Below are positions 14,327-22,299 of a stretch of DNA of 36,329 bases, one piece after another. The translations under genes and the position numbers were made by a program. Source of the stretch: Treponema sp. (GTDB lineage: Bacteria; Spirochaetota; Spirochaetia; Treponematales; Treponemataceae); contig JAGBXW010000027.1 of assembly GCA_017629095.1 (NCBI GenBank), forward strand, positions 1-36,329, in the 5' to 3' direction. Numbering within the stretch: position 1 is the stretch's first letter; each line of letters starts with the position of its first letter. Below the pieces are notes generated by a model. That model saw nothing but the letters and a program-made list of their open reading frames with translations. It made no database searches and was not told the origin of the DNA.

Positions 14327-14383
14327 AACAAATCACTCCCAATAGTATATACTAGTATACTGATAAAATCCTTTTATGGCTAT

Positions 14384-17300
14384 CTATGGCATGTGAATGA
14401 TTTCACGTGGCTTGGAGCCATTGGCTGGTCCAACAAGACCTTTTTCTTCCATTTCTTCTACCAAGCGAGCTGCTCGGTTATAGCCGATTTTAAGACGACG
14501 CTGAATATAAGAAGCAGAAGCTTTTCCTGCCTGCATAACAATTTCCACTGCCTGATCATAGAGGGGATCATCGCCTTCCCCAAACAAATTGGGGCCAATT
14601 TCTGGCTCCTCGTCATCAACGAAAATCTCATCGTCAATATAATCTGGCTCACCGTATTGCTTTACGAATTCCACCACATTTTCTACCTCGTTGTCAGACA
14701 CAAAGGTTCCTTGAATACGCACTGGGAAGGGATCTGTGGCAGAAGCATAGAGCATGTCACCCTTGCCTAAAAGCTTTTCTGCACCAACCTGGTCAATGAT
14801 GATGCGGCTATCCATTTTAGAGGCCACCATAAAGGCAATTCGAGAAGGAATATTTGCCTTAATAAGACCAGTGATTACATCGATGGAAGGACGCTGGGTT
14901 GCCAACACCAGATGGATTCCCACGGCACGGCTCATGGCAGCAAGACGAGCCACAGTGGACTCCAATTCCTTGCCAGTGGTGGCCATTAAGTCTGCAAACT
15001 CATCGATAATTACCACAATGTAGGGAAGCTTTTCCGTGGCAATATTCCGTTCCACAATCCGCTTGTTATAACTGGTGATTTCTCGCACACCCATGCCATC
15101 TAGCAGGGCATACCGCCGCTCCATCTCGCACAAGCAATACTGCAGGGCCTGGAATGCCTTCTTGGGCTCAGTAATAACTGGAGTCAGCAAGTGGGGAATA
15201 TCGTTGTATAGCTTGAGCTCAACGATTTTTGGGTCAATCAAAATCATGCGAACTTCCTGGGGAGAACGCTTGAATAAGATTGAAAGAATTAAGGAGTTAA
15301 CACAGACAGATTTTCCAGAACCAGTGGAACCAGCAATCAGCAGGTGAGGTGTCTTGGCCAAGTCAATAACCTGGGCCTCACCAGTAATATCCTTTCCGAG
15401 AACCACAGGCACTGCCTGCTTGCGGAAGGCTGGATGCTCGGTGTCAATCAATTCCTTAAAGCTTACGATGGCCCGCTCCTTGTTGGGCACTTCGATTCCC
15501 ACTGCATGCTTGCCGGGAATGGGAGCTACGATACGGACGCTAGATGCAGCCAGTCGAAGGGCAATGTTATCCTGCAGAGCTACAATCTTACTAAGTTTTA
15601 CACCAGGAGCAGGCAAAATCTCGAACATGGTGATTACTGGCCCTTTGCGAATACCCGTTACCTCAGCCTCAATCTTGAATTCACTGAGGGTTGACTTTAA
15701 CTGATGGGAAGCAGCTACTGTTTCTTCATCGATAATCCAATATTCACCATCGGGATAGGAGGTCAAAAGCTCATTGGCAGGCACATTGTAGGGGCCCCGC
15801 ACAGGATGAGGAACAGCACGCTCCACCACAGGCTCCTGTACAGCACCATTTTCTGAGGCTAGCTCATAATCGTTTTCCATAACTTCATCTTGGAAAACCT
15901 CATCCTCTAGCGACTCTTCATCCTCTAGAATATCTTCATCTTGAAAACCTTCGTCTTGAAAGACCTCAGTTTCTATCAATTCTTCTTCTAAAAGCTCTTC
16001 ATCTTGCAAATCCTCAGATTGTTCTTCCACAAGGCCAACTTCTTCAGAAACATTATCCTGAGAAATTACCTCTTCTGAGAAATCTTCTTCATCATCTGCA
16101 GCTTCATCTTCTTGAATCTCAATGTCCAACTCATCCTGAACATCTACCACAGTTTCAATTAGATTTGAGGATTCCACCTCATCTTGAATTTCGATCTCCA
16201 GATTATCCTGCATTTCAATTTGGAAATCTGTAGGCTCAGTTTCATCGTCTTCCAGTTCCTCGTCAGAATACTCATCTTCAAGGTTGTTTACACCAAGAGA
16301 CTGGCGAACAATGGAGTCGTCCAAGGAATAATGATCTTCACTGACAACAAAAATCTCTTCTTGGGCGGGTTTTGCCAAGAGCTTAGCTTCTTTGTCTAAA
16401 TGTTCAGCTTGAGTAATGATGGAATTAGCCATAGCGGGAGAATTCTCCCCAAAGGGATCCTGGAAAAATGCAGCTTCACTAGGATCTTCCAAGTCTGGAG
16501 ACTCACAATCCAGAATGCTGGTGGAAATATCGGGAGTAGGATTCAAGGAGTAATGGGGAATGGGCTGAAAATGCACAGGAACAGAAACAGGTTCAGGCAC
16601 AACAGGCTTTTCCACAGACAAAATTTCTTGTTGAGGTAAAGATACTGATTCAGAAGATTCTCTCGGATTTTCAGAATTATCTTCCTTTTGAGCTTCTTTT
16701 TTCTGTGGTTGGAATCCATCTATGTATTCCTTGGAAAACACATCGTCTGAAGGAACGGGAGCAGTGGCAAAAAAATCGTCGCCAAACACATCTTCCATCG
16801 CAGGAGCAGAGTCTTCACCTCGTTCTCCCTCAATCTCTTGTGGCAGGGGTTCAGTAGAAGCAAAGGCCACGACATCTTTAGGTTGAGCAACCTCAGCTTC
16901 ACTAACCATGTTTTTTTCTGAAACAGCCTCATCTTTTAAAGCCACCTCTTCATTCAGCGGAACTTCTTTTTGTGGACTTTCATTTTCATCAGATGACTCT
17001 TCTTCTGGAAGGACTTCTTCTTCTGGGAGGTCAATTTCTACTTCAATCACCTCCTCATCTTCATCAAGATTTTCTTCTGACCAAACTAAATCTTCAATGT
17101 CATCACGAATAATCCCTTCGGGAAAAATAGGTTCATGTTTTTCTTCCCGATAGCTCATAGGAGCTTGTTCACGTAATTTATTCTGAACAATTTCACCTAT
17201 CAAGGAAATTAAAAAATATTCAATTCCCAAAACCAAAACACAAACCAGGATGGCAATAGCTACCTGAATTCCCGCCAATATCCCATTACCTGATGAAAGT

Positions 17301-17611
17301 GCTTCTCTACAAAAATTTTCACAGATATATATAGTAAAAAAAGGAACACAAGATGCGGCATAGAAAACGCCAATTTTTTCACTCCAAGGGAAAAGGAAAC
17401 AGCCTAAGCCAGCTGCAAAGAAAAAAATAGGAATCAAAAGGCTCGAAAAACCGTAAGCTCCGTACAAAAGTCCACCTAAACCGTTGAGCACGGGAGCAAC
17501 AGTCTTGTTTCCAAGAGGAATTATCTGTAAAAAAAGTGCAACAAGAAATAAAGCTGCAAGTACTAGCAAACCAATTCCAGAGATAATGCTTATCTTTTCG
17601 GATTTTTTCAT
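14384..17611 (-). CDS. ftsK: DNA translocase FtsK/SpoIIIE
   Basis: This 1075-residue protein moves DNA through the closing septum and helps resolve chromosome dimers. Four membrane helices fill about residues 1-145. A long linker follows (about 150-610), very acidic and full of EDE, EEE and QDE runs, with local repeats such as FQDE and LEDE. The motor domain has Walker A GSTGSGKSV (about 755-763) and Walker B IVVIIDEFADL. The C-terminal winged-helix gamma domain (about 1005-1065, DPLYDQAVEIV to EEKGLVG) reads the polar DNA motif. The start has AGGAG upstream. The linker is longer than in many bacteria and its low complexity suggests it evolves quickly. Confidence 0.95.
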   Translation of the reverse strand: MKKSEKISIISGIGLLVLAALFLVALFLQIIPLGNKTVAPVLNGLGGLLYGAYGFSSLLIPIFFFAAGLGCFLFPWSEKIGVFYAASCVPFFTIYICENFCREALSSGNGILAGIQVAIAILVCVLVLGIEYFLISLIGEIVQNKLREQAPMSYREEKHEPIFPEGIIRDDIEDLVWSEENLDEDEEVIEVEIDLPEEEVLPEEESSDENESPQKEVPLNEEVALKDEAVSEKNMVSEAEVAQPKDVVAFASTEPLPQEIEGERGEDSAPAMEDVFGDDFFATAPVPSDDVFSKEYIDGFQPQKKEAQKEDNSENPRESSESVSLPQQEILSVEKPVVPEPVSVPVHFQPIPHYSLNPTPDISTSILDCESPDLEDPSEAAFFQDPFGENSPAMANSIITQAEHLDKEAKLLAKPAQEEIFVVSEDHYSLDDSIVRQSLGVNNLEDEYSDEELEDDETEPTDFQIEMQDNLEIEIQDEVESSNLIETVVDVQDELDIEIQEDEAADDEEDFSEEVISQDNVSEEVGLVEEQSEDLQDEELLEEELIETEVFQDEGFQDEDILEDEESLEDEVFQDEVMENDYELASENGAVQEPVVERAVPHPVRGPYNVPANELLTSYPDGEYWIIDEETVAASHQLKSTLSEFKIEAEVTGIRKGPVITMFEILPAPGVKLSKIVALQDNIALRLAASSVRIVAPIPGKHAVGIEVPNKERAIVSFKELIDTEHPAFRKQAVPVVLGKDITGEAQVIDLAKTPHLLIAGSTGSGKSVCVNSLILSILFKRSPQEVRMILIDPKIVELKLYNDIPHLLTPVITEPKKAFQALQYCLCEMERRYALLDGMGVREITSYNKRIVERNIATEKLPYIVVIIDEFADLMATTGKELESTVARLAAMSRAVGIHLVLATQRPSIDVITGLIKANIPSRIAFMVASKMDSRIIIDQVGAEKLLGKGDMLYASATDPFPVRIQGTFVSDNEVENVVEFVKQYGEPDYIDDEIFVDDEEPEIGPNLFGEGDDPLYDQAVEIVMQAGKASASYIQRRLKIGYNRAARLVEEMEEKGLVGPANGSKPREIIHMP

Positions 17612-17663
17612 CGAATTTATTTCTCCTAACTATACATGATTATCGGCTTTTTTTAAGCACGAG

Positions 17664-18389
17664 TTAAGATTTTAGGTTTTCTACCCGTTGTAGCCGTTTC
17701 CGTTTTTTCCTATTTACGTCTCGTTCCGCATCGTAGGAATGACGGCCAGGGATTCCCAAGGCAATACGATTTTGCTCTGCTTCTAGCTGAAAATCTACCA
17801 TTCGACGGAAAACCTGCATCAAAGGGGCTGGATCTATCTGAGCTGACACAAGAGTAGCATCTTGCATTTCACGAATCAAATGGTAGCAGGACTCAATGGT
17901 GGAAACACAACCTTCTGCTGGCTGCCTTTTGAAGGTAAACTCCGAGGCATATAACTGCTGAAAAGAAAGCTTAGGCAAAGCTCTCACATTGGGAGAAAGA
18001 CGCAGCATTTTCTTGGCAAAAAACCAGGTGGCATCCACCACAATTACCAGCAATTTCCGCTTTTCTCCCCCAGCCACAGGCTCCAAGGACTCTTTCAGCA
18101 AGGGGGACTGGGCGGTAAAGGCATCATCTGCAGGATACAATACCACAGGAAAATAAGCTGAATCAGATAATAACTGGTTCAACCGCTTGTTTTGAGTAAA
18201 ATCGATTCCCACAATGATTTCTGACTCCACCAAGGACAAGCTTGCCAGCCGTCCTGTACCCGTATGCTGATGATATGCTTCTTTAGGATGCATGAGAAAA
18301 ACAAACTTGATACCAATATCTATTGCCGTGATATAGGGACAATAACAGGTGGAAAGGGGTCTAAAACACCGAAGACATTTTTCTGCCAC
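17664..18389 (-). CDS. tapT: DTW-domain tRNA-uridine aminocarboxypropyltransferase
   Basis: This 241-residue protein carries the zinc-binding cysteines C5, C8, C15 and C17 and the name-giving motif as D119-A-T-W (D-x-T-W), followed by the K-K-M-L-R segment of the family. TapT (YfiP) transfers a 3-amino-3-carboxypropyl group from SAM to uridine 47 of tRNA. The C-terminus is strongly basic. GTG 18389 is the start: the zinc motif begins at residue 5, as usual. There is no ribosome site, but TATACT ends seven bases upstream, so this looks leaderless. ftsK starts 52 bases downstream. Confidence 0.85.
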   Translation of the reverse strand: MAEKCLRCFRPLSTCYCPYITAIDIGIKFVFLMHPKEAYHQHTGTGRLASLSLVESEIIVGIDFTQNKRLNQLLSDSAYFPVVLYPADDAFTAQSPLLKESLEPVAGGEKRKLLVIVVDATWFFAKKMLRLSPNVRALPKLSFQQLYASEFTFKRQPAEGCVSTIESCYHLIREMQDATLVSAQIDPAPLMQVFRRMVDFQLEAEQNRIALGIPGRHSYDAERDVNRKKRKRLQRVENLKS

Positions 18390-18395
18390 GGGATG

Positions 18396-18543
18396 GAGTA
18401 TAGCATAGGTTCAATGAAATTAAAAGCGGTGGAGGATGTCAGCAGCCCACCGCCACCTTACGCTTCACTGGCGTTCAGAGGGCGGTGTCTGTAGGCACCC
18501 GCTGGCATCCTCCACCAACTCTTTCGTTCATTGGGCTATACTC
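18396..18543. repeat. 148-nt imperfect inverted repeat (long hairpin or small RNA)
   Basis: Paired blocks from outside in are: GAGTATAGC (18396-18404) with 18535-18543; CAATGAA (18412-18418) with 18527-18533; GGTGGAGGATG plus CAGC (18428-18443) with 18501-18516, 15 pairs plus one G-T; CACCGCC (18448-18454) with 18481-18487; ACGC with GCGT (18460-18463 and 18471-18474). A short loop closes it. Both ends carry TATACT facing outward. It is GC-rich against its surroundings. It could be a MITE-like element, a non-coding RNA or a regulatory site for tapT. Confidence 0.65.
18397..18424 (-). promoter_or_regulatory. Leaderless promoter of tapT
   Basis: TATACT (18402-18397) with TTTAAT (18424-18419) 16 bp upstream; seven bases separate it from GTG 18389. 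The -10 box is inside one arm of the 148-nt inverted repeat. Confidence 0.5.
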
Positions 18544-18548
18544 TGGGT

Positions 18549-18640
18549 AGATAGGGAGCGACGGCTTTAGCCGGAAAATTGCGATATATTGAGCAATTTT
18601 AGCGAGTCTCACTTTTACCCCTGTAAAAGTGCGGGAGCTA
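18549..18640 (+). repeat. Structured hairpin element, copy 2
   Basis: This matches the minus strand of 6541-6600. It forms CGGC-TTTA-GCCG (18562-18573), AAAATTGC with GCAATTTT (18575-18582 and 18593-18600) and ACTTTTAC with GTAAAAGT (18611-18618 and 18623-18630). The third stem differs in sequence from copy 1 but a stem is present there as well. It lies about 390 bp upstream of the intact Rpn gene. Confidence 0.65.
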
Positions 18641-19027
18641 TTTCTAAGGGCTGGATAAAAAAAACTCCCCCGCTACAGATGGAGCTGGAACGAGGGAGGT
18701 TGCCTCCTACTTGGGGCATTGTCTGGGGGCAGATTTTCGTTTTTTATTGCCACAGGTCTTCGGAAAATCTACGATTTTCCTAGGTGATTTTGTATCCGCC
18801 TGTCTTTACAGGTCATTGTCCCTTTCCTGTACAGGTCACCGCCCCTTCCCAAAGGTGAGTAGCCTAAGCCACGAACAAAGACCTGAGGCTATTTCTCCTC
18901 AACCCACACGAAAAAGCCACATCTTGGAAAAATTTTTACAAAAAAATACAACTTTCTCCCGCAAAAAAGACAAATTCTGCAAGTTTAAAGCGAATAATAT
19001 GTATGAACACTTTTTCACGGAGACTGA
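18641..19027 (+). other. Intergenic stretch before the intact Rpn gene
   Basis: No gene is seen. GGAGG-TTG-CCTCC (around 18696-18708) and two hairpins of the type CCTGT/ACAGG followed by TCA (around 18799-18815 and 18826-18838) are present. From about 18965 the sequence resembles the 5' flank of the Rpn relic at 6085-6130 (AGACAAATT, GTTTAAA, CGAATAAT), so this part probably holds the promoter of the Rpn genes. The start codon is preceded by GGAG. Confidence 0.5.
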
Positions 19028-19894
19028 ATGGAGAAGCAAACCACAATAAAATTCAAACCTTGGGAAGACCTAGACATTACCGACGACTTTATCTTTACCA
19101 GAGTTATGCGAAACAAGAAACTCTGTCGCACCTTGCTTGAGATGATTCTGAAGGTTAAAGTAGGCAAAATCAAGTTCCTCACCAGTCACCACGCCATCCA
19201 GATTGAGCCCAACACCAAGGGGATCATCATGGACGTGTATCTCAAGGACGAGAACAAAGTTGTAAACGTAGAGATGCAAGCTTCAAACCACGGAGACCTT
19301 CCCCGTAGAGCTCGCTACTACCAGGCTGCAGCTGACATTGACACCACACCGAAAGGCTCCCAGTACAAGGATTTGAAACAAAACCACGTCATCTTCATCT
19401 GCACCTTTGACCCGTTCCACAAGGGTAAACCATTTTATACCTTCCAGAACTACTGTATCAATTACGATGAACCAATTCTCTTGGAAGATGGTACTGAAAA
19501 GATTTTCTTAAACACCACCGCCAAAGACCTCAGTAACCTTGACCTAGATTTACGCTTATTTTATGATTATATCAAAGATAAAGTTGCACAAACAGCCTTT
19601 ACCAAGGAGCTGGATGAATCCATTGCTCGAATGAAGCAAGAAAAAGAGGAGAGAAACATGTATCTTACCTACACATCCCGTATGATGGAATGCCGCCAAG
19701 ATGGATATGCAGAAGGATTACACACTGGACTTGCCACTGGCCGGGAAGAAGGTATCTCCATCGGGCTGGAACGTGGAGCCTACCAGAAGGCACTGGAGAC
19801 GGCGAAACAAATGCTGTCTTTAGGTTTGTCTTTAGACCAAGTTCAACTTTGTACTTCTCTCCCGATAGAAGCCATTCTCCAACTCATGGATTAA
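19028..19894 (+). CDS. Rpn-family PD-(D/E)XK nuclease, full length (RpnL-like)
   Basis: This intact 288-residue protein belongs to the PD-(D/E)XK transposase/Rpn family. The nuclease core has aspartate 69 (IIMDVYL) and E82-x-Q84 (NVEMQ), the usual D...ExQ pattern; LPRRARYYQ (91-99) and VIFICTFDPF (121-130) are family signatures. From residue 226 glycines recur at exactly every fourth position to 250 (seven in all) in a helix, followed by a conserved C-terminal tail. Known Rpn proteins are DNA endonucleases that act against phage and are held in check by a shorter protein translated from inside the same gene. An internal start with a strong ribosome site at codon 211 supports this here. Two relics of the same family lie at 1-359 and 6142-6940. 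Confidence 0.88.
   Translation: MEKQTTIKFKPWEDLDITDDFIFTRVMRNKKLCRTLLEMILKVKVGKIKFLTSHHAIQIEPNTKGIIMDVYLKDENKVVNVEMQASNHGDLPRRARYYQAAADIDTTPKGSQYKDLKQNHVIFICTFDPFHKGKPFYTFQNYCINYDEPILLEDGTEKIFLNTTAKDLSNLDLDLRLFYDYIKDKVAQTAFTKELDESIARMKQEKEERNMYLTYTSRMMECRQDGYAEGLHTGLATGREEGISIGLERGAYQKALETAKQMLSLGLSLDQVQLCTSLPIEAILQLMD
19646..19651 (+). promoter_or_regulatory. Internal ribosome binding site within the Rpn gene
   Basis: GAGGAG lies six bases before an in-frame ATG at 19658 in the middle of the gene. In both relics AGGAGG occupies the equivalent place, six bases before their ATG. Confidence 0.6.
19658..19894 (+). CDS. Predicted internal gene product, RpnS-like antitoxin
   Basis: Translation from codon 211 would give 78 residues: the four-residue glycine repeats and the C-terminal tail without the nuclease domain. 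In studied Rpn systems this short form dimerises with and blocks the full-length toxin. The two relic fragments (74 and 62 residues) begin at the equivalent point, two codons further on, which supports this as a real start. It is inferred from sequence only and shares its stop with the long form. Confidence 0.55.
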   Translation: MYLTYTSRMMECRQDGYAEGLHTGLATGREEGISIGLERGAYQKALETAKQMLSLGLSLDQVQLCTSLPIEAILQLMD

Positions 19895-19983
19895 ATATGA
19901 TCTCAAGTTTCGTGGTATACCGCTACCCCGATTTTCGCCAATTTTTTTACTGCTAGCAAAGGAAGGGCCTTAGCAACGGAGTG

Positions 19984-20012
19984 ATGACTACATTCCCTTC
20001 CTGTGGTACAAT
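19984..20012 (+). promoter_or_regulatory. Leaderless promoter of the patatin gene
   Basis: ATGACT (19984-19989) and TACAAT (20007-20012) with a 17-bp spacer, then exactly six bases to ATG 20019. An AGGAAGGG/CCCTTCCT inverted repeat (about 19960-20002) overlaps the spacer. Confidence 0.6.
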
Positions 20013-20018
20013 ACCTTC

Positions 20019-20885
20019 ATGGAAAAAATTTCAGTGATTGTGGAAGGTGGCGGAATGCGTGGTATGTATGCCACAGGAATCCTTGATTGTTTTATCCAGC
20101 GGAATATGTACTGGAACAACACCTATGGTGTTAGTGCAGGCTCCTGTCATGCTTTATCCTATATTTCTCGCCAGTTTGACAGAGCTCGACGAGTAAACGT
20201 AAACCACGTAAAAAAATCAAGCTATTCAGGGTTGTGGTGTTTCCTTCGTCATGGTACCTACTTTGGCTTTGATTATATCTTCCGTACCATTCCCGCCACC
20301 GATTGTGTCGATTGGCATACTTTTTTCCAAAACCAAAACGAAAACCGCAAATTCTACGTGGTATCCACCAAGGCCACCACTGGAGAAGCCCACTACATCT
20401 GCCCCGATTCCCCAGAATCAGCCCTCCTGTGGCTAGAAGCCTCATCTTCCCTGCCCATCATCGGCAAACCTGTTACCATAGACGGATTTGACTGGTTCGA
20501 CGGTGGCATTTCAGATTCAATTCCCGTTCGCCAGGCAGAAAAAGATGGCCACACCAAGCACATTATCATCTTGACCCAACCAGCAGGTTACCGAAAAAAG
20601 CCAGTTTCCAGTTCCACGGAAAAGGCTCTGGGATTCATGTACAAGAAATACCCAGCCCTCATCGACATGAACCTGCAGCGATGGCAAAAATACAACGAAA
20701 CCTTGGACTACATCCAGCAACTGGAGCAGGAAGGCAAGGCCTTTGTATTTCGCCCCGCACCAGAGGTAGTGATTGGTCGTCTGTCAAAAAATCAGCAAGC
20801 CCTGCAACGACTCTACGAAGCTGGTTATAACGATGCTTGCAAAAAGGTTCAAGCCATCGCTGATTTTGCCCCTTGGGAAAAATAA
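20019..20885 (+). CDS. Patatin-like phospholipase
   Basis: This 288-residue protein has the patatin catalytic layout: oxyanion loop GGGMRG (10-15), nucleophile serine 39 in GVSAG, and catalytic aspartate 161 in DGG. It is predicted to release fatty acids from lipids with a Ser-Asp dyad. There is no signal peptide or membrane helix, so it should act in the cytoplasm. The closest type is the bacterial YjjU/RssA-like group with DUF6363-like C-terminus (PAP.VIGRLSKN and LYEAGY), by eye. The start has no ribosome site. Lipid substrate unknown. Confidence 0.87.
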   Translation: MEKISVIVEGGGMRGMYATGILDCFIQRNMYWNNTYGVSAGSCHALSYISRQFDRARRVNVNHVKKSSYSGLWCFLRHGTYFGFDYIFRTIPATDCVDWHTFFQNQNENRKFYVVSTKATTGEAHYICPDSPESALLWLEASSSLPIIGKPVTIDGFDWFDGGISDSIPVRQAEKDGHTKHIIILTQPAGYRKKPVSSSTEKALGFMYKKYPALIDMNLQRWQKYNETLDYIQQLEQEGKAFVFRPAPEVVIGRLSKNQQALQRLYEAGYNDACKKVQAIADFAPWEK

Positions 20886-20907
20886 CAGAGCCCCATAAAC
20901 TGGTTCA

Positions 20908-20936
20908 TTGTCGATTTTACAAAAATAAAGTATATT
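20908..20936 (+). promoter_or_regulatory. Promoter of cysE with very short leader
   Basis: TTGTCG (20908-20913) and TATATT (20931-20936), 17 bp apart, with 11 bases to ATG 20948. The leader would be about five bases, too short for a ribosome site. Confidence 0.5.
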
Positions 20937-20947
20937 TGTAAAAGATT

Positions 20948-21796
20948 ATGACAACTGACAATCTTATTTCCAATATATTAACTTCATACAATGATTATGG
21001 CTGTATAAATCTCAGCAATGCACAAAGTTTTCCAAATAGACAGAATGTAATCGATATGTTACTGGAAATACTCACCTTGCTTTTTCCTGGTTTTAGAACA
21101 GTGGAACAACTGGATGCAGATAATCTTCGGTATATTACAGGAGCTAGAGTCAACAAAATCGTTGCTGGACTCACTGGAGAAATCAAAAAGGCAACATTAT
21201 ACCTGTGCCGACAGCGGGGGTTGGAGCAATCAGCTTGTACAAAGCTGGCGGAAAAAACAGCCATTGCCTTGATCGAACAAATTCCAGAAATTCGAAAAAA
21301 AATCATCTTGGACATTGATTCTGCACTTCAGGGGGATCCTGCCGCTGGTTCCACAGAAGAAATCATTCTTTCTTACCCTGGAATCGAAGCTATTGCCGTA
21401 CACCGCATTGCCCACGAGCTACATCAAAATGGTGTTCCCATTATTCCTCGAATTATGAGTGAATATATTCACGGGAAAACTGGTATCGACATCCATCCTG
21501 GAGCTACCATCGGAGAAGCCTTCTTCATTGACCACGGAACTGGCGTTGTTATTGGTGAAACCACCATCATTGGCAACAACGTAAAGCTCTACCAAGGAGT
21601 AACTCTGGGTGCATTAAGCGTCCACAAGGAACAACGCTGTTGCAAGCGGCATCCCACCATCGAGGATAATGTCACCATTTACTCAGGAGCAACCATCCTT
21701 GGGGGAGATACCGTTATTGGTCACGATAGCATTATTGGTGGTAATACTTGGGTTACAGAATCTGTACCACCCCGCAGCATCATCACCATCAACTAG
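20948..21796 (+). CDS. cysE: Serine O-acetyltransferase (EpsC type)
   Basis: This 282-residue enzyme makes O-acetylserine for cysteine synthesis. The N-terminal half is helical. From about residue 180 the left-handed beta-helix of hexapeptide repeats has the signature [19 protein letters not shown] and the following VVIGET, YQGVTLG. The active-site histidine pair is in IDIHPG and IDHGTG. The length and the C-terminal PRSIITIN stop match the EpsC type rather than the E. coli one with its longer tail. No cysK gene is seen in the window. Confidence 0.92.
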   Translation: MTTDNLISNILTSYNDYGCINLSNAQSFPNRQNVIDMLLEILTLLFPGFRTVEQLDADNLRYITGARVNKIVAGLTGEIKKATLYLCRQRGLEQSACTKLAEKTAIALIEQIPEIRKKIILDIDSALQGDPAAGSTEEIILSYPGIEAIAVHRIAHELHQNGVPIIPRIMSEYIHGKTGIDIHPGATIGEAFFIDHGTGVVIGETTIIGNNVKLYQGVTLGALSVHKEQRCCKRHPTIEDNVTIYSGATILGGDTVIGHDSIIGGNTWVTESVPPRSIITIN

Positions 21797-21802
21797 TCTA
21801 CC

Positions 21803-21831
21803 TTGACTATCACCGCCCCTTTCCGTACACT
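21803..21831 (+). promoter_or_regulatory. Leaderless promoter of the small membrane protein and MinD-like gene
   Basis: TTGACT (21803-21808) and TACACT (21826-21831), 17 bp apart; exactly six bases then ATG 21838. This is the best of the leaderless set because both boxes and the spacing are near ideal. Confidence 0.7.
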
Positions 21832-21837
21832 TTTCGT

Positions 21838-22299
21838 ATGAAAACCTCTACCCCCGCAAAAAAGTTTCGATTTATTTGCTACGAACTCTTACGGCTCCTT
21901 GTTATTTTTACTTTTCGACCAGAAGTCAATATTAATGTACTCCCCGCTTCATGGTATATGGCGACCCCCTTGTTACTCCTGCCCCTGTTATTAGTTTTTT
22001 TCATCTATCTTTCACCTCGTCCAGAAGAAAAAAAGGTATACAGAAGAATTTATTCCTATAGCAAATTCTTTTCTATCGCGGGATTTTTTCCCTTTATGAA
22101 GATGACCTTAATTCCTGCTTTTGACAACGCAGAATTGACTAATTATTATTCCCTAAAACGAATGGGAATTCTACTGATATTTTTAATAATAGATGTTATA
22201 CTAGGACTACTCTTCCTTTTACATAAAGACAAGGAAGAAGAAATTCAACAAGACGAGGGAGATGAAATTCATGCAGATAATTCCAGTAGCCAGTGGTAA
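21838..22299 (+). CDS. Small membrane protein of unknown function
   Basis: This 153-residue protein starts at ATG 21838, fixed by the promoter. Two or three hydrophobic segments (about residues 40-58, 85-95 and 111-127: a leucine-rich one, a second around FFPFM, and ILLIFLIIDVILGLLFLL). The tail is charged (KDKEEE, QQDEGDE). I recognise no family. Its end overlaps the MinD-like gene by 29 bases, so the two are co-translated and may work together at the membrane. Confidence 0.65.
   Translation: MKTSTPAKKFRFICYELLRLLVIFTFRPEVNINVLPASWYMATPLLLLPLLLVFFIYLSPRPEEKKVYRRIYSYSKFFSIAGFFPFMKMTLIPAFDNAELTNYYSLKRMGILLIFLIIDVILGLLFLLHKDKEEEIQQDEGDEIHADNSSSQW

Noticed and set aside
16184..17153. Plus-strand frames across the ftsK linker
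   Set aside because: They are antisense readings of low-complexity acidic codons (serine- or phenylalanine-rich) with no motif.
18396..18543. Integron attC recombination site
   Set aside because: The length and fold would suit an attC site, but the conserved core ends (RYYYAAC and GTTRRRY) are absent and no integrase or cassette array is present.
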